The position numbers and the translations under genes were made by a program. The notes under the pieces are model-generated. The model saw nothing but the letters and a program-made list of their open reading frames with translations. It was not told the DNA's origin and made no database searches. From Dyadobacter sp. 50-39 (GTDB lineage: Bacteria > Bacteroidota > Bacteroidia > Cytophagales > Spirosomataceae), in NCBI GenBank assembly GCA_001898145.1, contig MKSR01000040.1, positions 558,001-622,000 of the forward strand: a stretch of DNA of 64,000 bases. Reading direction: 5' to 3'. Of this stretch, positions 62,629 through 64,000 are shown piece after piece. Position 1 is the first letter of the stretch; the number at the start of each line of letters is the position of its first letter.

Positions 62629-63702
62629 CTATTTCAGATCCCCGCTCATTTCTTCCACGATCGTTTCAAACAGCTTTTTCGCGCTGGTATGCTTCAACAC
62701 CGGCGCGATTTGTCCGCCCCAGAACATGATCAGGTCGTATTGCTGCTTTTCGGTGGCCGCTTTACGGAGCGGTGCGATAAACTGGTTTTGCAGCGGGAAC
62801 GGCAACAGCTCGCTGTTATGGCCTGCCAGCGTTTCGGTGTACCGGCTTCGGATGCCGCGCCCCAGGCGCCCCGTCGATACTTTGGTGAGCGTCGTGTACC
62901 GCGCGGCGACCGAATGCAGGAGCTCGCGGTGGTATGCCGACGCGCCGGATTCCTCAGTGGCCAGAAATGCGGTACCAATCTGTACGCCTTCTGCGCCGAG
63001 GGTCAACGCCGCCGCCACCCCGCGGGCATCGGCAATGCCCCCCGCGGCCACTACCGGTGTTTTGACATTTTCACGAATCTGCTGCACGAGCACAAATGTA
63101 CCCGTAAGCGATGCTTCCGGTGATTCCAGGAACGACGGCCGGTGCCCTCCCGCTTCGAAACCCGACGCTATGATGACGTCCACACCCGCATCGTCCAAAG
63201 CGATGGCTTCGTCCAGGGTAGTCGCATTGCCGATAAGTTTAATGCCCTTTTTCCTGAAATCTTCCAGAAGGGTTTGCGAAGGCACCCCGAAGATGAAGCT
63301 GAATACCGGTGGCTTCGCTGCCAGCAATGCCTCGGCCTGGTTCTCAAAACGTGACGGATAAGCCTTCGGCCTGGCCGGCAATGGCACCCCCACCTCATCA
63401 AAAAACGGTTTTACCAGCGCAGCAGCCTTTTCAAATTGCTCGTTGGAGATTTCTCCGTCCGGAAAATCGCTGTCGGAGATCCATAGGTTTATATTGTAGG
63501 GTTTATCGGTGGCCTGTTTGAGCTCTTTGTCCAACGCAACAATTTCGTCGGGCGTAAGCATGTAAGCACCGTACCCACCCATTCCGCCCAGGTTCGAAAC
63601 CGTGGAAACGAGCCTGACAGACGACAGGTTACCCCCGAACGGGCCTTGCAGTATCGGATATTCGATTCCCAGCGTGCGGGAAACATTGGTTTGATTCCAC
63701 AT
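62629..63702 (-). CDS. Nitronate monooxygenase-family flavoprotein
   Basis: FMN-dependent TIM-barrel enzyme of 357 aa that oxidises alkyl nitronates such as propionate 3-nitronate. Seen: ILQGPFGGNLSSVRLVSTVSNLGGMG at the start, NINLWISD, catalytic-type His in SGFEAGGHRPSF, and FMN-phosphate strands VVAAGGIADARGV and GAEGVQIGTAFL. The ATG at 63702 begins the conserved domain and is preferred over an in-frame start at 63759. It follows a Crp-family regulator gene by 89 bp with a CRP-like palindrome in between. Confidence 0.92.
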   Translation of the reverse strand: MWNQTNVSRTLGIEYPILQGPFGGNLSSVRLVSTVSNLGGMGGYGAYMLTPDEIVALDKELKQATDKPYNINLWISDSDFPDGEISNEQFEKAAALVKPFFDEVGVPLPARPKAYPSRFENQAEALLAAKPPVFSFIFGVPSQTLLEDFRKKGIKLIGNATTLDEAIALDDAGVDVIIASGFEAGGHRPSFLESPEASLTGTFVLVQQIRENVKTPVVAAGGIADARGVAAALTLGAEGVQIGTAFLATEESGASAYHRELLHSVAARYTTLTKVSTGRLGRGIRSRYTETLAGHNSELLPFPLQNQFIAPLRKAATEKQQYDLIMFWGGQIAPVLKHTSAKKLFETIVEEMSGDLK

Positions 63703-63768
63703 AATCCAGAACGCGGGCAGTAAGTGGAACCCGCTGCGCAAATTAAGCAGAGAAAGCAATCGGTGATG

Positions 63769-63784
63769 CGTGACCTATGTCACA
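63769..63784. promoter_or_regulatory. CRP-type operator between regulator and nitronate monooxygenase genes
   Basis: CGTGA-CCTATG-TCACA matches the TGTGA-N6-TCACA CRP consensus at 9 of 10 positions. It is 67-82 bases before the monooxygenase ATG and 7 bases after the regulator's stop. Confidence 0.65.
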
Positions 63785-63791
63785 TTTTCCA

Positions 63792-64000
63792 TCAGCGCGA
63801 TGAGTGGTAAAGCCGGCTCACAGTCTCGCGTGACACGCCCAGGTACGAGGCGATGAGATGCCTGGGCACAAGTTGAAACAGGGTGGGATATTGCGCCAGC
63901 AGATCCTCATAGCGCTTTCGGGTATCCTTGGTCATCAGCGATAGCAGCCTTCTCTGAGAAGCTGCGTAGCCCCGGTTGGTCCGCCAGCGAAAAAAATGCC
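63792..64000 (-). CDS. Crp-family transcriptional regulator (partial, N-terminus off the right edge)
   Basis: The last 68 or so residues of a Crp/Fnr-family regulator. Visible: the end of the dimer helix (TKDTRKRYEDLLAQYP) and the helix-turn-helix PRHLIASYLGVSRETVSRLYHSSR. The recognition helix R-E-T-V-S-R keeps Arg, Glu and Arg where CRP contacts TGTGA, and a CRP-type site lies directly downstream. The sensor domain is outside the window, so the effector is unknown. Confidence 0.85.
   Translation of the reverse strand, partial: HFFRWRTNRGYAASQRRLLSLMTKDTRKRYEDLLAQYPTLFQLVPRHLIASYLGVSRETVSRLYHSSR

Noticed and set aside
1-64000. Search for CRISPR arrays, tRNA or rRNA genes, transposases, phage genes and known defence genes
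   Set aside because: No spaced repeat array, cloverleaf, transposase, integrase or recognised defence protein was seen on either strand by eye.

Overview
The window is chromosomal DNA from a member of the Bacteroidota, most likely a Cytophagales/Spirosomataceae (Dyadobacter-like) soil or plant-associated bacterium. This rests on two SusC/SusD pairs, ECF sigma/FecR control, lipoprotein and twin-arginine (Tat) signals on many sugar enzymes, TAnnTTTG-type -7 promoter elements and weak Shine-Dalgarno sequences. The genus is an inference. About 50 protein genes fill the window. I saw no rRNA, tRNA, CRISPR array, insertion sequence or prophage, and no gene-free stretch longer than 300 bases.

Layout. 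1-11031 (all minus): ECF sigma factor, FecR anti-sigma, a SusC with an STN signalling domain, SusD, a PQQ dehydrogenase with an inserted cytochrome c domain, and a truncated ManD/RspA-like dehydratase; this looks like one signal-controlled uptake and oxidation locus. 11108-14093: a secreted phosphodiesterase-alkaline phosphatase fusion, divergent from a secreted EEP-family phosphodiesterase. 14084-18608: AraC regulator, NmrA-like reductase, Na+/H+ antiporter, membrane SGNH protein. 18708-24852: Crp/Fnr-type regulator, then a palindrome with an exact FNR-type core, then a complete RND efflux operon. 24950-30610: a small lipoprotein gene converging on a second SusC/SusD pair at a strong two-way terminator. 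30873-33109: a Tat-exported Gfo/Idh/MocA oxidoreductase translationally coupled to apbE; the oxidoreductase carries a DGVTGAT motif like ApbE flavinylation targets. 33231-37581: five co-directional genes, namely three lipoproteins (two of them tandem paralogues), an ECF sigma factor and a protein built like a dual membrane-spanning anti-sigma factor (cytoplasmic head, one membrane helix, long linker, C-terminal outer-membrane barrel).

37743-43310 (minus): glycosidase-like propeller, purple-acid-phosphatase-like protein and heparinase II/III, a small polysaccharide-degradation operon. Divergent from it, 43548-48801 (plus): a propeller-HEAT dehydrogenase without heme, a HiPIP lipoprotein, a double-domain amidohydrolase and a single-domain amidohydrolase. 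48856-55623: a second Gfo/Idh/MocA protein, a small secreted protein, AraC regulator, PhyH dioxygenase, carboxylesterase and an exported isomerase-like TIM barrel. 55624-59182 (minus): a glucarate catabolic operon (aldolase, GntP permease, glucarate dehydratase) divergent from an HxlR regulator. 59922-60611: a GNAT-like gene with a 48-residue partner. 60608-62402: tightly overlapping TcdA, TatD and a small conserved protein. 62629-64000: nitronate monooxygenase, a CRP-type operator and the end of a Crp-family regulator gene.

The most promising undescribed biology is the ApbE-coupled oxidoreductase, the lipoprotein/sigma/barrel anti-sigma operon, and the heme-free dehydrogenase paired with a HiPIP.
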